Shown in pieces: positions 9,005 through 17,337 of a stretch of DNA of 60,531 bases (within the stretch, counting starts at the first letter, position 1; each line of letters begins with the position of its first letter). The translations under genes and the position numbers were made by a program. Origin of the DNA: an uncultured Haliea sp. (GTDB taxonomy: Bacteria > Pseudomonadota > Gammaproteobacteria > Pseudomonadales > Halieaceae); NCBI GenBank assembly GCA_913061145.1, contig CAJXUQ010000023.1:1-60531 (forward strand), written 5' to 3'. Below the pieces are notes generated by a model. It was not told where the DNA came from. It did no database searches and saw only the letters and a list, made by a program, of their open reading frames with translations.

Positions 9005-9468
9005 CCCGTCGGCGGCTGGACGTGGTAGACCGGCAGATTGTGGCGCGGCTGTCTGAGGATGCCCGTATCAGCAACCGACAGATCGCCACCGATCTCGGTG
9101 TCACTGAGGGCACGGTGCGGGCACGGGTCAAACGCATGGAAGAGGAGCGACAGATTCGCATCACCGCAGTCACCAACATCGACCGCTTTCGCAATGGCGC
9201 ACTGGCGTATATCTGGATAGAGGTCGAGCGCAGTTACCAGGTGCAGGCGGTTGCACAGGCGCTGTCGGGGATCGCAGAGCTGGGCTTCGTGGGCGAGATG
9301 CTCGGTCGCTCCGACCTTCTGGCCATCACCATGGTGCGCAGCAACGAACACCTTGCGGAGTTCGTGCACCAGCGTATCAGTGGAATTCCCGGTGTGCGGC
9401 GTACGGAAAGCACGCTCGGGGTCAATTTTGTCAAACACGATTACCGCATGGCGCGGATCGTCAGCTGA
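9001..9468 (+). CDS. Lrp/AsnC-family regulator 2
   Basis: A 155-residue AsnC-type regulator with the HTH in the first 60 residues (LSEDARISNRQIATDLGVTE, TVRARVKRMEEE) and a RAM-type domain after it (LAYIWIEVERSYQV; GFVGEMLGRSDLLAIT). It overlaps regulator 1 by four bases and ends 11 bases before ipdA. Sequence resemblance to regulator 1 in both domains points to a tandem duplication. Whether it represses or activates the operon cannot be told from sequence. Confidence 0.8.
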   Translation: MTRRRLDVVDRQIVARLSEDARISNRQIATDLGVTEGTVRARVKRMEEERQIRITAVTNIDRFRNGALAYIWIEVERSYQVQAVAQALSGIAELGFVGEMLGRSDLLAITMVRSNEHLAEFVHQRISGIPGVRRTESTLGVNFVKHDYRMARIVS

Positions 9469-9479
9469 AGGAATGCAAC

Positions 9480-10352
9480 ATGGATAAACGGCTCAGTGCC
9501 CGCGATGCGGTGGCACAAATTGAAGACGGCATGACCGTGGGTATCGGCGGCTGGGGGCCACGGCGCAAGCCGATGGCGCTGGTGCGCGAAATTCTCCGCT
9601 CGGACGTGAAGGACCTCACGGTAGTCGCCTACGGCGGCGCCGACGTCGGCATGCTCTGTGCCGCGGGCAAAGTGAAAAAGCTGGTCTTCGCCTTCGTGTC
9701 CCTGGACTTCATTCCGCTGGAACCGTACTTCCGCCAGGCCCGCCAGAGCGGGTCCATTGAGGTGATGGAGATCGACGAGGGCATGATGTTGCTGGGGCTG
9801 CGTGCAGCCGCCTGGGGCCTGCCCTTCATCCCCACGGCGGTTGGCCTGGGTACCGACATCATCAACCAGAACCCGGATATCAAGCTGGTTGACAGTCCCT
9901 ATGATGACAAAGAGTGGGTGGCGATGCCGGCCTTGAATCTCGACGTGTCGCTGATTCATGTTGATCGCGCGGATTTTCGCGGTGTGTGCCAGATATCCGG
10001 CCCCGACCACTATCTCGACGACTGGTTTGCGCGCGCCGCGAAAACCACCATCGTGTCCTGTGATGAACTGGTCGATACCACGTTTTTTGCCGACCCCGCA
10101 CGGGCACGCGAGGTGTTCTGGGAACGCGCGGCCACCAGTGCCATCGTGGAGATTCCCGGTGGTGCTCACCCCACGTCATGCAACCCGCTGTACGGGTTCG
10201 ATGTGGCGCATTTCAAGGCTTATAACGCCTCCGCCAAGGACGGTGGCATAGAGAGCTACCTGAATACATACCTGGGGGCCGATGAGGCCGAATACCAGCG
10301 CAACGTGGGTGGGCTGGATGCCATTCGCGCACTCGCGCTGCCCACCTACTGA
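9480..10352 (+). CDS. ipdA: Steroid ring C hydrolase, alpha subunit (IpdA)
   Basis: A 290-residue protein of the class I CoA-transferase fold. Known: IpdA with IpdB does not transfer CoA but opens ring C of COCHEA-CoA by hydrolysis. Seen: GMTVGIGGWGPRRKPMA, VVAYGGADVGMLC, an IDEGM segment and EIPGGAHPTSCNPLYG, all close to my memory of mycobacterial IpdA (292 residues). The start ATG at 9480 follows a GAAGGA site. ipdB follows after 21 bases. The conserved acidic IDEG segment is likely near the active site; this is inferred. Confidence 0.88.
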   Translation: MDKRLSARDAVAQIEDGMTVGIGGWGPRRKPMALVREILRSDVKDLTVVAYGGADVGMLCAAGKVKKLVFAFVSLDFIPLEPYFRQARQSGSIEVMEIDEGMMLLGLRAAAWGLPFIPTAVGLGTDIINQNPDIKLVDSPYDDKEWVAMPALNLDVSLIHVDRADFRGVCQISGPDHYLDDWFARAAKTTIVSCDELVDTTFFADPARAREVFWERAATSAIVEIPGGAHPTSCNPLYGFDVAHFKAYNASAKDGGIESYLNTYLGADEAEYQRNVGGLDAIRALALPTY

Positions 10353-10373
10353 TACGCCCGGGGAGACTATCGC

Positions 10374-11177
10374 ATGTCAACTGTAGCAACCGATTACACC
10401 CTTGCCGAACTGTGCATTGTCGCCGCCGCCGAAGCCTTCCGTCACGACGGGGAAGTGCTGGCCACAGGCATCGGCGTGATTCCTCGGCTGGCAGCCAGCC
10501 TGGCCATGAAAACCTTCAACCCGGACCTGATGATGACGGATTCCGAGGCGTTTCTGCTCAGTGAACCCAACCCGCTGGGCAAGCGCCCGGCCGACTTCCA
10601 GCAGGCCAATGAAACATGGATGGGCTTTTCGCGGATATTCGACAACGTATGGAGCGGCAAGCGCCACGCCATGCTCGGGCCGACCCAGATCGATCGCTTT
10701 GGTCAGACCAATACGTCGGCGCTGGGTGGCACCTACCAGCAGCCCAAGGTGATGATGCTGGGCGCGCGAGGCTTTCCCGGCAACTCCATTTGCCACGCCA
10801 ACAGCTTCTTTGTGCCCGGGCACAACACGCGGGTCTTTATGGACGGGGAGTGTGATTTCGTCTCCTCCATCGGTTATAACCCGGCGCGACTGCCGCGGGG
10901 TCGCTCGTTGGATGACGTTGATATCCGCCGTGTCGTGACCAACCTCTGCGTGATGGATTTCGGCGGACCGAATCACCAGATTCGCCTGCTCTCCCTGCAC
11001 CCGGGCGTGACGGTCGAGGAGGTGCAGGAAAACACCGGATACCCCATTGCCGTCCCGGCGGAGGTGCCGACAACCCCGGCGCCGACCGTTGAACAGCTGG
11101 CGATCATCGCGGCCCTTGATCCTCACAACCAGCGTGCTGCACAAATCGCTGACAACCCGCCCGGAATCCGGGCCTGA
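10374..11177 (+). CDS. ipdB: Steroid ring C hydrolase, beta subunit (IpdB)
   Basis: A 267-residue CoA-transferase-fold subunit that should pair with IpdA. Seen: GEVLATGIGVIPRLAASLA, DSEAFLLSEPNPLGKR, GPTQIDRFGQTNTSALG, GARGFPGNSICHANSFF and DFGGPNHQIRLLSLHPGV. The TQIDR.GQ.N.SA and LHPGVT patterns match mycobacterial IpdB as I remember it. A GGGGAGA ribosome binding site precedes the ATG. It is followed after 9 bases by ipdC. Together the pair catalyses the last carbon-ring opening of the pathway. Confidence 0.88.
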   Translation: MSTVATDYTLAELCIVAAAEAFRHDGEVLATGIGVIPRLAASLAMKTFNPDLMMTDSEAFLLSEPNPLGKRPADFQQANETWMGFSRIFDNVWSGKRHAMLGPTQIDRFGQTNTSALGGTYQQPKVMMLGARGFPGNSICHANSFFVPGHNTRVFMDGECDFVSSIGYNPARLPRGRSLDDVDIRRVVTNLCVMDFGGPNHQIRLLSLHPGVTVEEVQENTGYPIAVPAEVPTTPAPTVEQLAIIAALDPHNQRAAQIADNPPGIRA

Positions 11178-11186
11178 GGCACTGCC

Positions 11187-12260
11187 ATGCTCACCACTCG
11201 ACTGACCGAACTGCTAGGCTGCCGCTACCCCATCGTGCAAACCGCGATGGGGTGGGTGGCGGATCCCCGGCTGGTCGCCGGCAGCTGCAATGCCGGCGGC
11301 TTCGGCTTCCTGGCCGGCGCGACCATTCCGCCGGAGGAGATGGAGCGCGACATTCTCCAGGTCAAGGCGCTTACCGACCGGCCCTTTGGCGTGAACTTCC
11401 ACATGTATCAGCCCAATGCGTCGGACATCATCGACATGGTGATTCGCCACGGGGTGCGCGCCGTGAGTTATTCGCGTTCGCCGGGCCCCGAGATGATTCG
11501 CCGTCTCAAAGACGCGGGCGTTATCTGCATGCCGACGGTCGGTCTGCCGAAACATGCGGTGAAAGCCGTGGAGCTGGGTGCGGACGCTGTCACTGTGCAG
11601 GGTGGTGAGGGTGGCGGCCACACCGGTGCGGTGCCGACAACGCTGCTGATACCGCAGGTTGTGGATGCTGTCGGTGCCCAGGTGCCGGTGGTGGCAGCAG
11701 GTGGATTCAAGGACGGTCGCGGCCTGGTCGCCGCGCTGGCCTGGGGCGCCGATGGCGTTGCCATGGGTACACGCTTCCTGCTCACCCGCGAGTCACCGGT
11801 GCCGGAGGCCACCAAGCAGCGCTATCTCGATTGCAAGAACCCAGCGGACATCATCGTCTCACGCGCCATGGATGGTATGCCACAGCGTATGATCATGAAT
11901 GAATTGCTGGCCGAGCTTGAGCGTGCTTCGAAGCTGCGCAAACTGCTTATCGCCATGCGCAATGGTCTTGCCTTCCGCAAATACACCGGGGCGAGCGTGG
12001 TCAGCCTGCTGAAGTCCGCTGTCGCCATGAGTCGCAGTGACGATATGACCGCCGCCCAGGCCATCATGTCGGCCAATGCGCCGATGATTATCCAGAAAGC
12101 GATGGTGGATGGTGAGCCCGCCCGCGGTGTGCTGCCCAGCGGTCAGGTGGCCGGCGTGATTGACACCCTGCTGACCTGCGAGGAGCTGATCCAGTCCATC
12201 GTCGATGAGGCCGAGGCGCGACTGCAGGCGCTCGCAGCCCGAGCCAACGTCAGCGCCTAA
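11187..12260 (+). CDS. ipdC: Flavin-dependent HIP-pathway enzyme (IpdC, NMO family)
   Basis: A 357-residue TIM-barrel flavoprotein of the nitronate monooxygenase/enoyl-reductase family. Seen: PIVQTAMGWVADPRLV at the N-terminus, GFGFLAGATIPPEEM, QGGEGGGHTGAVPTT (flavin phosphate region), VVAAGGFKDGRGLVAAL and GADGVAMGTRFLLT. Known: IpdC acts on the 5-oxo form of the indane-CoA intermediate and gives HIEC-CoA, the substrate of EchA20. Position between ipdAB and echA20 supports this rather than a true nitronate oxygenase, which the domain alone would suggest. Confidence 0.83.
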   Translation: MLTTRLTELLGCRYPIVQTAMGWVADPRLVAGSCNAGGFGFLAGATIPPEEMERDILQVKALTDRPFGVNFHMYQPNASDIIDMVIRHGVRAVSYSRSPGPEMIRRLKDAGVICMPTVGLPKHAVKAVELGADAVTVQGGEGGGHTGAVPTTLLIPQVVDAVGAQVPVVAAGGFKDGRGLVAALAWGADGVAMGTRFLLTRESPVPEATKQRYLDCKNPADIIVSRAMDGMPQRMIMNELLAELERASKLRKLLIAMRNGLAFRKYTGASVVSLLKSAVAMSRSDDMTAAQAIMSANAPMIIQKAMVDGEPARGVLPSGQVAGVIDTLLTCEELIQSIVDEAEARLQALAARANVSA

Positions 12261-12287
12261 TCCAACGTACCGACAGGTAGAAGAATC

Positions 12288-13040
12288 ATGAGCAAACCTT
12301 TTCACACCACCATTGAGGCCGGCATTGCCGAGATGATCCTGGACAAGCCACCCGTGAATGCATTCGACAGCGCCGGCTGGTTCGCCATTGCTGACGAAAT
12401 CGATGCGCTGGGTCGGGACGACGCCGTGCGCGTCATACTGATTGCCGCCGAGGGTCGTGGCTTCTGCGCCGGAGTCGATATCAAGGAACTGGCCGCCGAG
12501 CCGACGCGCATCGTCGACGTCAACAAGGGTAACTACGAAACCTTCCGCGCCATCCATCGCAACCCGAAGCCGGTCATTATCGCCTTGCACGGTTTCGTTC
12601 TGGGCGGCGGCATCGGCATGGCAGGGGCCGCCGACATCCTGATCGCGTCTGACTGTGCCCGCTTCGGTGTGCCGGAGATCGACCGTGGCGCGATGGGGGG
12701 CGGAGCCCACCTGCAGCGCATGTTCCCGGTGCAGAAAGTCCGCTATATGTACTTCACTGGCGAATTCATCGACGCGCAGGAAGCCTACCGCCTGGGCGCC
12801 GTCGAGAAGGTGGTCACCCGCGAGGCACTGTTGCCGACGGCACGAGCCATTGCCGCCACCATCGCCAGCAAGTCACCGGCCATGGTGAAGCTGGCCAAGG
12901 AGGCGCTCACCGGCATCGAGGACGGCAACCTGGAAGACAAGTATCGCTGGGAACAGGGTTTCACGCTGGAGGCCTACACCGTGGGCGATTCCCAGGAATC
13001 CCGCGATGCGTTTGTGGAAAAACGCGACGCCAAATTCTGA
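12288..13040 (+). CDS. echA20: Steroid ring D hydrolase (EchA20), crotonase family
   Basis: A 250-residue crotonase-fold enzyme. Known: EchA20 hydrolyses ring D of HIEC-CoA to give COCHEA-CoA for IpdAB. Seen: PPVNAFDSAGWFAIADEID, the oxyanion-hole segments EGRGFCAGVDIKEL and FVLGGGIGMAGAADI, FGVPEIDRGAMGGGAHL, and a C-terminal YRWEQGFTLEAYTVGDSQE. The last two blocks match EchA20 of mycobacteria better than ordinary enoyl-CoA hydratases. It lies 27 bases after ipdC and 15 before the FadE31 gene. Confidence 0.85.
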   Translation: MSKPFHTTIEAGIAEMILDKPPVNAFDSAGWFAIADEIDALGRDDAVRVILIAAEGRGFCAGVDIKELAAEPTRIVDVNKGNYETFRAIHRNPKPVIIALHGFVLGGGIGMAGAADILIASDCARFGVPEIDRGAMGGGAHLQRMFPVQKVRYMYFTGEFIDAQEAYRLGAVEKVVTREALLPTARAIAATIASKSPAMVKLAKEALTGIEDGNLEDKYRWEQGFTLEAYTVGDSQESRDAFVEKRDAKF

Positions 13041-13055
13041 ACGCAGGACTGACAC

Positions 13056-14219
13056 ATGCAACTGGCTTTTACTGAACAGCAACAGGCCTTCCGCAGCGAG
13101 ATTCGCACGTGGCTCAAGGCCAATGTGCCCGCGGAACCGCTCAGGACTTTCGATACTGAGGAGGGCTTCCAGCAGCACCGCGAATGGGAAGCGACCCTCA
13201 ATCAGGGACGCTGGGGTATGGTGACCTGGCCCGAGGCACTCGGGGGGCGCGGGTGTGACCTGATCGAGTGGCTGATCTTCGAGGAGGAATACTACCGCGC
13301 AGGGGCCCCGCTGCGAGTTAACCAGAACGGTATCTTCCTGCTCGGCCCCACTCTCATGGAGTACGGTACCGAGGAGCAGAAGGCGCGCTTCCTGCCAGCC
13401 ATGGCAGAAGGCCGCGATATCTGGGCGCAGGGCTGGTCGGAGCCAGGCGCGGGGTCCGATATGGCGGCCATCCGCTCCACGGCCCAGCGAAAGGGCGACA
13501 AGTACATTATCAACGGCCAGAAAACCTGGTCCACGCGGGCCGTGTGGGCGGACTGGCTGTTTGGCATGTTTCGCACTGACCCCGAGTCGGAGCGCCACCG
13601 CGGCCTCACCTTCATTCTGGTGCCCCTGAAAACGCCTGGAATTACGGTACGGCCCATTCCCCAGCTGGACGGTCTGCCCGGCTTCGCCGAGATTTTCTTC
13701 GACAACGTTGAGGTGGATGTGAGCAATCGGCTGGGCGAGGAGGGCGCCGGCTGGGCGGTGGCGATGGCGACCGCCGGCTTCGAACGCGGGTTGATGCTCC
13801 GTTCCCCGGCGCGCTTTCAGGAAACGGCGCGCCGACTGGTGGAGTTGTATCGGGCCAATGAGGCCAGCGTCAGTCACGATCCCCAGGTTCGCGAAGCGGT
13901 GATGCGCGCCTATCTTGACGCCGAGAGCTATTGCCTGAGCACCTACCAGACGGCCTGTCGCTTGAGCCAGGGCGGCAAGATCGGCGCCGAGTCGTCTACC
14001 AACAAGATATTCTGGTCTGAGCTGGACCAGAATATGCACGCCACGGCCATGAGTATCCTGGGCGCGCGCGCCGAACTCCTGCCGCATGCGCCGGCAGCCA
14101 GCGGCGTGGGCCACTGGCTGGACGGCTGGCTGTTCTCCCAGTCGGGCCCCATCTACGCCGGTACCAACGAGATTCAACGCAACATCATCGCCGAGCGCAT
14201 GCTCGGTATGCCGAGGTAA
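13056..14219 (+). CDS. fadE31: Acyl-CoA dehydrogenase, large (catalytic) chain, FadE31-like
   Basis: A 387-residue FAD acyl-CoA dehydrogenase for the later beta-oxidation of C/D-ring products. Seen: WPEALGGRGCDLIEW, WAQGWSEPGAGSDMA, INGQKTWSTRAVWADW, FERGLMLRSPARF, and PIYAGTNEIQRNIIAERMLG at the C-terminus. The usual catalytic Glu of the Y-E-G-T loop is Ala here, but Glu243 in GFERG sits at the isovaleryl/long-chain-type position, so the chain is probably active. SEPGAGSDMA and the ring region resemble mycobacterial FadE31. It stops two bases before its likely partner chain. Confidence 0.82.
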   Translation: MQLAFTEQQQAFRSEIRTWLKANVPAEPLRTFDTEEGFQQHREWEATLNQGRWGMVTWPEALGGRGCDLIEWLIFEEEYYRAGAPLRVNQNGIFLLGPTLMEYGTEEQKARFLPAMAEGRDIWAQGWSEPGAGSDMAAIRSTAQRKGDKYIINGQKTWSTRAVWADWLFGMFRTDPESERHRGLTFILVPLKTPGITVRPIPQLDGLPGFAEIFFDNVEVDVSNRLGEEGAGWAVAMATAGFERGLMLRSPARFQETARRLVELYRANEASVSHDPQVREAVMRAYLDAESYCLSTYQTACRLSQGGKIGAESSTNKIFWSELDQNMHATAMSILGARAELLPHAPAASGVGHWLDGWLFSQSGPIYAGTNEIQRNIIAERMLGMPR

Positions 14220-14221
14220 CC

Positions 14222-15268
14222 ATGGATTTTACGTTCAGCGAAGACCAGTTGCTGTTTCAGGATTCCGTCCGCGGCTTTCTGGTCAATGAAATCACGCCCG
14301 AGCGGCTGCGTGCCGGCTGGGACACAGAAACCGGTCGCGACCCTGCGCTCTGGCAGCAGCTTGCGGAACTGGGCCTGACCGGGCTGACGGTGCCGGAAGA
14401 ACACGGCGGCCTGGGCATGAATGCGGTGGACTTTGTGCTGCTGGCCCAGGAGTGCGGTTACGTCGCGCTGCCGGAGCCGCTGGTGAATCATGCGCTGGTT
14501 GCGGTGCCGCTGTTGGAGGATCTGGGTGGGGAACTGGCTGCACGCTGGCTGCCGCTGGCCGCCACGGGAGAAGCGCGCGTCGTGGCGGCGGTGGAGCAGA
14601 ATCTCGTGGTTGAGGATGCCCATGTTGCGGATCTGCTGCTGCTGGAGCGTGACGGGCAGTGGTATGCCCTGGAACAGGGGCAGTTCAGCTGCGAACGCAA
14701 CGAGAGTGTCGACCCCGGTCGTCGCCTGTTCTCGGTGGCCGTGCCAGCAGGCGCGACTGTGGTAGCCGGTGGGGCGCAGGCGCGGATCCTGCGCAGTGCG
14801 ACCCTGAACCGCGGCGCACTGGGGTGTGCTGCCCAGGCGCTGGGACTGGCGCAGCGGATGATTGATCTTTCCGTGCAGTACACCGCAGACCGCAAGCAGT
14901 TCGGCAAGCCGATTGGTTCCTTCCAGGCGGTCAAGCATCACATGGCCAACGTGGCGGTGCGCCTTGAGTATGCCAAGGCGCCGGTACACCGCGCAGCCTA
15001 CGCCGCCGCGGAGGACGCAGCGGCGGCGGGACTGGCGGTGGCCCAGGCAAAACTGATGGCCTGTGAAGCGGCCAATCTCGCGGCCAAGAACAGCATCCAG
15101 GTGCATGGGGCGATGGGTTACACCTGGGAGGTGGACTTGCACATCTTCATGAAGAAAGCCTGGGCACTGGCCAATACCTGGGGTGATGCCGGCTGGCACA
15201 AACAGCAGGTCGCGGAGGTGATTTTCGCGGATGGCGCGGCACTGGGTGCCGGCGCCACCTTCCAGTAA
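14222..15268 (+). CDS. Acyl-CoA dehydrogenase, small partner chain (FadE32/33-like)
   Basis: A 348-residue ACAD-family protein directly after the FadE31-like gene. Seen: N-terminal helical part MDFTFSEDQLLFQDSVRGF, VPEEHGGLGMNAVDFVLLAQ, and C-terminal TADRKQFGKPIGSFQAVKHH and IQVHGAMGYTWEVDLH. The middle beta domain is short, and no Glu is found at either known catalytic position. Known: several steroid-degrading ACADs in mycobacteria are alpha2beta2 heterotetramers in which one chain lacks the base. Inferred: this is the beta partner of the preceding chain. I cannot decide between FadE32 and FadE33 equivalents. Confidence 0.78.
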   Translation: MDFTFSEDQLLFQDSVRGFLVNEITPERLRAGWDTETGRDPALWQQLAELGLTGLTVPEEHGGLGMNAVDFVLLAQECGYVALPEPLVNHALVAVPLLEDLGGELAARWLPLAATGEARVVAAVEQNLVVEDAHVADLLLLERDGQWYALEQGQFSCERNESVDPGRRLFSVAVPAGATVVAGGAQARILRSATLNRGALGCAAQALGLAQRMIDLSVQYTADRKQFGKPIGSFQAVKHHMANVAVRLEYAKAPVHRAAYAAAEDAAAAGLAVAQAKLMACEAANLAAKNSIQVHGAMGYTWEVDLHIFMKKAWALANTWGDAGWHKQQVAEVIFADGAALGAGATFQ

Positions 15269-15289
15269 CACAGACGAGGACACAGAATC

Positions 15290-16438
15290 ATGGCGGATGC
15301 CTATATTGTAGATGCAGTGCGCAGTCCGACGGGGCGCCGCAAGGGCGGGCTCGCGGGGGTTCACGGGGCGGATCTTGGGGCTCATGTGCTGAAGACCCTG
15401 GTGGAGCGCAATGGTATTCCGGACGCGGATTACGATGACGTCATGTTTGGTTGCGTGGATACCATTGGCCCGCTGGCCGGTGATATCGCCCGTACCTGCT
15501 GGCTGGCTGCGGGGCTGGATGAAGCCGTGCCCGGCACGACGATCGACCGGCAGTGCGGGTCCTCACAACAGGCGGTGCATTTCGCCGCGCAGGCGATCAT
15601 GGCGGGTGTCAACGATGTGGTGATTGCCGGTGGCGTGCAAACCATGACGCAGATCCCCATCTCCTCGGCCATGCTGGCAGCGGAGCCATTGGGTTTCTCC
15701 GATCCGTTTTCGGGGAGTGAGGGCTGGGTAGCCCGCTACGGCAAGGTACCCGTGTCGCAGTTCAACTCCGCGCAGATGATCGCTGACAAATGGGGCTTCA
15801 GCCGCAGCGATATGGAAGCGTTTGCATTGCAATCCCATGCCCGGGCACTGCAGGCCATCAGCGAAGGCCGTTTCGCGCGGGAAATTGCGCCGTTGGCCGG
15901 CGTGGAAATGGACGAAACGCCGCGCCAGACGACCATGGAGAAAATGGCCGAGCTGCAGCCGCTGCAGGAAGGGGGGACGATCACGGCAGCCGTCTCCAGC
16001 CAGACCTGTGATGCCTCCTCCGCGATGTTGATCGTCTCCGAGGCCGCCCTGAAACGCTACAACCTGACTCCCCGGGCACGGATCGCGCACATGAGCGTGC
16101 GGGCAGCGGACCCGATCTGGATGCTCACCGCGCCGATCCCTGCGACGGAGTACGCGCTCAAGCGCGCCGGCATGCGCCTGGCTGACATCGATCTGGTGGA
16201 GATCAACGAAGCCTTTGCGTCGGTGGCGATGGCGTGGCTGCAAGACACGGGCTACGACTCGGCCAAAACCAACGTAAACGGTGGCGCCATTGCCCTTGGG
16301 CATCCGCTGGGCGCAACCGGTACCAAACTGATGACCACCCTGCTACATGAACTGGAGCGCAGTGGCGGCCGCTACGGCCTGCAAACCATGTGTGAAGGCG
16401 GCGGGCAGGCGAACGTGACGATTATCGAGAGGTTGTGA
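15290..16438 (+). CDS. fadA6: Thiolase of the HIP pathway (FadA6)
   Basis: A 382-residue acetyl-CoA acyltransferase. Known: FadA6 cleaves the beta-keto product of IpdAB, releasing acetyl-CoA. Seen: nucleophile Cys89 in [27 protein letters not shown], the His of [14 protein letters not shown] and the second Cys of [17 protein letters not shown]. The QCGSSQQA block and [20 protein letters not shown] are nearly the same as my memory of mycobacterial FadA6 and differ from the general thiolase at 21103. It ends one base before the SDR ATG, so the two are tightly coupled. Confidence 0.88.
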   Translation: MADAYIVDAVRSPTGRRKGGLAGVHGADLGAHVLKTLVERNGIPDADYDDVMFGCVDTIGPLAGDIARTCWLAAGLDEAVPGTTIDRQCGSSQQAVHFAAQAIMAGVNDVVIAGGVQTMTQIPISSAMLAAEPLGFSDPFSGSEGWVARYGKVPVSQFNSAQMIADKWGFSRSDMEAFALQSHARALQAISEGRFAREIAPLAGVEMDETPRQTTMEKMAELQPLQEGGTITAAVSSQTCDASSAMLIVSEAALKRYNLTPRARIAHMSVRAADPIWMLTAPIPATEYALKRAGMRLADIDLVEINEAFASVAMAWLQDTGYDSAKTNVNGGAIALGHPLGATGTKLMTTLLHELERSGGRYGLQTMCEGGGQANVTIIERL

Positions 16439-16439
16439 C

Positions 16440-17327
16440 ATGAGCAGGATATGTGAAGGACGCGTGGTAATTATCACCGGTGCCGGTGGTGGGTTGGGTG
16501 CTGCGCACGCGCGGGTGCTCGCCAGTGAGGGCGCCAAAGTCGTGGTCAACGACATCAATGAGACGGCGGCGCAGGCTGTGGTGGATGATATCCGCAAGGC
16601 AGGCGGTGAGGCCGTGGTAAATACATCGGATATCACCCACTACGACGACAGCCTGAATGCGGTGAAACAGGCCATTGAGACCTTCGGTGACCTGCATGCC
16701 GTCATCAACAATGCCGGCGTCAACCGGGATCGCATGTTCGCCTCGATGACCGAGGCCGAGTGGGACACGATTATGGCGGTGCACCTGAAGGGGCATTTCT
16801 GTATCAGCTCACACGCGGTGCACTACTGGCGTGGTCAGTCAAAAGCGGGCAACACCGTCGATGCGCGCATCATCAACACCACCTCCGGAGCCGGCCTGCA
16901 GGGCTCGATTGGTCAGTCAAATTACGCAGCGGCAAAAGCGGGCATTGCCGCGCTGACCCTGAACCAGGCGGCGGAGCTGGCTCGCTACGGCATCACCGCC
17001 AATGCTGTGGCACCGGCAGCGCGCACGGGTATGACTACCGCTGTGGAAGAGATGGCGCAGCGTATGGCCAAGCCCGAGGACGGCAGCTTTGACTACTGGG
17101 CCCCGGAAAATGTGTCCTCGCTGTTCGCTTACCTGGTATCCACCGAGTCGTCGGCGGTTACCGGCCGCGTGTTCGAAGCCGAGGGCGGCCGCATCTCCAT
17201 CGCCGACGGCTGGCGCTCTACGGAGCCGGTGGACAAGGGGGATCGCTGGCTGCCGGAGGAAGTGGCGGGTGCGGTACAGCAGTTGCTGGCGCGTGAGGTG
17301 CCGGCGCAAAAAGTCTACGGCACCTGA
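16440..17327 (+). CDS. Short-chain dehydrogenase (HIP cluster SDR, Rv3548c-like)
   Basis: A 295-residue classical SDR. Seen: the NAD(P) site VVIITGAGGGLGAAHARVLA, acidic NDIN after strand 2 (suggesting NAD preference), NNAGVNRDRMF, the catalytic Ser in NTTSGAGLQGSIGQ, the Tyr-Lys pair in SNYAAAKAGI, and a C-terminal extension (about 230-295). Inferred role: 3-hydroxyacyl-CoA dehydrogenase step in side-chain or product beta-oxidation, based on its place next to fadA6. It resembles the extended SDRs related to the peroxisomal multifunctional enzyme. The exact substrate is unknown. Confidence 0.75.
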   Translation: MSRICEGRVVIITGAGGGLGAAHARVLASEGAKVVVNDINETAAQAVVDDIRKAGGEAVVNTSDITHYDDSLNAVKQAIETFGDLHAVINNAGVNRDRMFASMTEAEWDTIMAVHLKGHFCISSHAVHYWRGQSKAGNTVDARIINTTSGAGLQGSIGQSNYAAAKAGIAALTLNQAAELARYGITANAVAPAARTGMTTAVEEMAQRMAKPEDGSFDYWAPENVSSLFAYLVSTESSAVTGRVFEAEGGRISIADGWRSTEPVDKGDRWLPEEVAGAVQQLLAREVPAQKVYGT

Positions 17328-17337
17328 GGCAGGTCGC

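Noticed and set aside
7936..9438. 500-codon minus-strand open frame
   Set aside because: It covers the end of fadD3 and both Lrp genes on the opposite strand and has no family features.
11187..12260. True nitronate monooxygenase
   Set aside because: The fold is that of the NMO family, but the operon position and similarity favour the steroid-pathway enzyme IpdC.
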